Shown here one piece after another: positions 61,595 to 64,000 of a stretch of 64,000 nt of DNA. Positions within the stretch are counted from its first letter, which is position 1, and every line of letters starts with the position of its first letter. The notes under the pieces are model-generated. The model made no database searches. It worked only from the letters and a program-made list of their open reading frames with translations, and was not told where the DNA came from. The DNA comes from Holothuria scabra (taxonomy: Eukaryota > Echinodermata > Holothuroidea > Aspidochirotida > Holothuriidae), in contig CM074195.1 in the NCBI GenBank assembly GCA_037179385.1, positions 10,741,787 to 10,805,786 on the forward strand, given 5' to 3'. The translations under genes were made by a program, and so were the position numbers.

Positions 61595-64000
61595 TGTGTT
61601 TTGAATAGTTCGAAGGGCTATAATTTATCATTTCTTATTTTGTTCTCTATAACAAGAGAATAGGGAAGGGACAAATCTTTTCAAAATGGATTTCCAAAGT
61701 CTATGTTTCCTCTCCATTCTTATCAAAAATGTCTGTTTTCTTTAGGGTTCATGTCGCTAATACCCGAAAGGAATCTGTGCACTTTTTAGCCATATCCCGT
61801 AACTGTTTGTCACACGTTGGAGACAAGTAGTCCATTCATCTCAAATACTTGTCACAAATGCCACAAGGTCTGTTCTTGTCTGAGAGAATGTCATTTTTGA
61901 AAATAATTCCTTTGTGCCACGGCTGGAAAAGCCTCTGTCCTTTTCGCGGCATAACTTCCCGTCCCAAAGGTCCCGTCAATGGTTATTATTATGCTAAAAT
62001 GGGCTGAAAGTAATGCAAAAGGAGCTGTCTAGATAAAGGGAGAAAGTCTATTTTGAAAAATTCTGAAAAAAGAAACTTGTTAACAACTGACACACAACTG
62101 TATTAAACATGTTAAATCAGAGAGGTCATAACATCTTCCTTGCCTTCATGACGTCCTGACAAACACAAGACCGGAATAAAATATTTGGTCATGGGAGTTT
62201 TACTAATACCAGTTACTGATCAAAAAAACCGGTTAAACACATTACCACCTTGTGCTCATTGTATACCGAAGAGATAAACCTCGTACATGCGATAGCTGTA
62301 ATAAATTGAATTCAAGGCAGGGCAATGATATCTAGCTGATATAGTCACAGTCAACGCTTATAAGATCGTAATGAGGAGAAAGAACAGAAAAGGGGTCAAT
62401 TTACGGTTTCAGAACTTTCCACACACTTGCATACTTACGCAGTGTTCACTCCATGATGCGCCTGATATCATTTCTGAAAAATCCAAACGATTCTTAAACT
62501 CTATCCAGTAGAGTTGATAAGTGATACGTAATATTTGTGTCCGAACAACCTGGTCATGCCTCTGTAAGTTTAACCTTTGGAAAAAACTAGCCCCTTTATA
62601 ATTGTTCCTGTTTTAGGACTTTTTTCTTATCAAATCAAATCTGCATTAAAGAGAGTTCCAACAGCCTTAAAGCCACGTAAAATCATAACCCTAGTATTAA
62701 AAATGTTATGGCGGTCTTCTGTAGAATAAACCTTACACGTAGGCCAGGTTGGCGGTCGTCCCCCTGACGGACCAAAATCGTCTGTCGGCGCCCTTTTGGG
62801 GTTTTCAACATACTTTTCTCTTGCACCATTTTTGGCAAAAGACAAAATTTAATAGCGTTGTTTTAAGGCCCAGATAACAAAATGCTCACACAGCCACCGA
62901 TAAATGTCTAACTGCACTTCATTCTGATGAAAAGGGTAATCTTCATGCTTTATACGCACTAATGAATGTTGTCGCTGTGCTAAGTTCATTGATTCCACAC
63001 CAAGCGTGATTATAAGCTACAAAATACACAGACTGACATTAAATCAACCCCCCCCCCCCCCGGCCGGTAAAAGACGTTGCAAAGGGCGCAGCAATAATTG
63101 TAGCGCAAATAGCCCTCTTGTTGTCGGGGGGATGGGGCCCATTATTACATTAAATTCTTAAATCGAGACCTGACAATAACACACAAAATATAATGACTGC
63201 CTTCATACTAGAATGTGGAAGAGAAGGATAGAAATATGCGCGTCCGCAGGTAGGGTCAAGGGGAGGGGACGTTCCCTCCCTTGGAAAATAAATAAAAAAC
63301 CTGAAAAAACGAAGAAAACATTAAGAAAAAGACGAAGAAAAATTAACATCAATATATCTTAACAGTTCACTCAGTGTTTTCCCTATTTATATGCGGTAAA
63401 TAGGCTTTAGAAATGTCATTTCCATCGATCTGGGCTGCATTTTAGGCCAAAAATTTCTTGCGCTCCGCCACTGTTTGTTGGTTGGTGTTTTAAGGCACAA
63501 CTTCACTTAGTTTAACCAATGCGTAGGAGATCCAAAGAGAGATTTTTTTTATATGTTTATCAGTGTAATGACACAACGGTACGAGTTTTCCCCTAGTTTT
63601 TACCATTCACAGGGTATGATGTCTCAGACATACATCATATGCTTAAAGTGTGAACATGCGCTTGAAACGCGCAGAAATTTCCAATAGGATTTCCTTGCCA
63701 GCTTTGGAAAATCTCCTCAAGTGACGGAAACATTTCCTCTATGATAACGACGGTGTTCCAAAAGCTCTGCAATGCAAACCGAATCACTGTGTCCTTTGGA
63801 AACAGAAAAGAAAGGAGGTCAGTGAATGTCTTCGGGCAGGCCGGGTACCACAATTACAAAATGGAAACTTTCAGCCGGAGTTCAAATGTCAGGGCACACC
63901 AATTTCTTCACAGTTATCAATTCAGGGTACTTTATAGTATTTTGATTTCGAACGAATTTTTTTATTAAGAGAAAAAAGGTATCTTAATACATTTGTGGTA
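61595..64000. other. Right flank, no convincing gene
   Basis: AT-rich DNA with a C-run at about 63049-63061. A minus-strand frame at 63635-63853 (FPKDTVIRFALQSFW, MFPSLEEIFQSW) looks protein-like in composition but has no recognisable motif and no clear splice sites, so I leave it uncalled. Confidence 0.4.

Noticed and set aside
63635..63853. Minus-strand 72-codon frame as a host exon
   Set aside because: Composition is plausible, but no known motif, start context or convincing splice pair could be found at the edge of the window.

Overview
This is a 64 kb piece of an AT-rich, intron-rich animal genome. GT-AG introns, tRNA-derived SINEs, Ty3/Gypsy, LINE, Penelope and cut-and-paste elements are all visible, and nothing looks bacterial. 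Two tandem copies of a gene for a secreted or membrane protein with an IgGFc-binding N-terminal domain (the family found in echinoderms and some other marine invertebrates), plus blocks rich in TAGGCCTA/TAACGTTA, suggest a marine invertebrate deuterostome. An echinoderm such as a sea cucumber is my best guess, but the species cannot be settled from the sequence alone.

Layout. 1-2.95 kb: decayed Ty3/Gypsy pol. 3.9-8.5 kb, plus strand: IgGFc-binding copy 1, with two small phase 1-1 exons and a terminal domain exon carrying one in-frame TGA; a 0.7 kb MITE and a SINE lie in its introns. 8.5-28 kb: non-coding and repeat-rich, with an AT microsatellite, SINEs, an old segmental duplication (12.3-17.1 kb against 20.0-22.3 kb), an L1/Tx1-like LINE remnant on the minus strand (18.4-19.9 kb), a 0.8 kb foldback element and a striking short hairpin. 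28.0-38.1 kb, plus strand: IgGFc-binding copy 2, with a membrane-anchor/signal exon, a Cys-containing exon, two more copies of the small phase 1-1 exon and a damaged terminal exon. 36.8-37.1 kb: a 65-bp minisatellite just upstream of that exon. 39.1-42.5 kb: (TA)n arrays around two head-to-head Penelope-like fragments, a YRDD-type reverse transcriptase fragment and a tRNA-Ser-like SINE. 42.8-44.85 kb: a four-unit tandem array with unit lengths 619-399-399-619.

45,379-61,594: the main find, a 16.2 kb DNA transposon with CACTG...CAGTG ends and ACTGTAAA-type subterminal repeats. It carries two minus-strand genes 14 nt apart. One encodes a C2H2 zinc-finger plus DDE transposase protein (57.6-60.3 kb). 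The other is a five-exon accessory gene whose product has a SAM-like N-terminus (50.5-57.6 kb). All four of its introns keep GT-AG signals and matching phase. The copy is damaged: TAG and a frameshift in the transposase, TAA in the accessory gene's first exon. A SINE and a MITE have inserted into one intron. 61.6-64 kb: no convincing gene.

How the parts relate: the two host genes are tandem duplicates sharing one exon design, and their linker exon has been duplicated locally. The transposase and accessory protein probably work together on the element's ends, by analogy with the two-protein CACTA/EnSpm systems. Everything else is accumulated transposon debris and satellite-type sequence.
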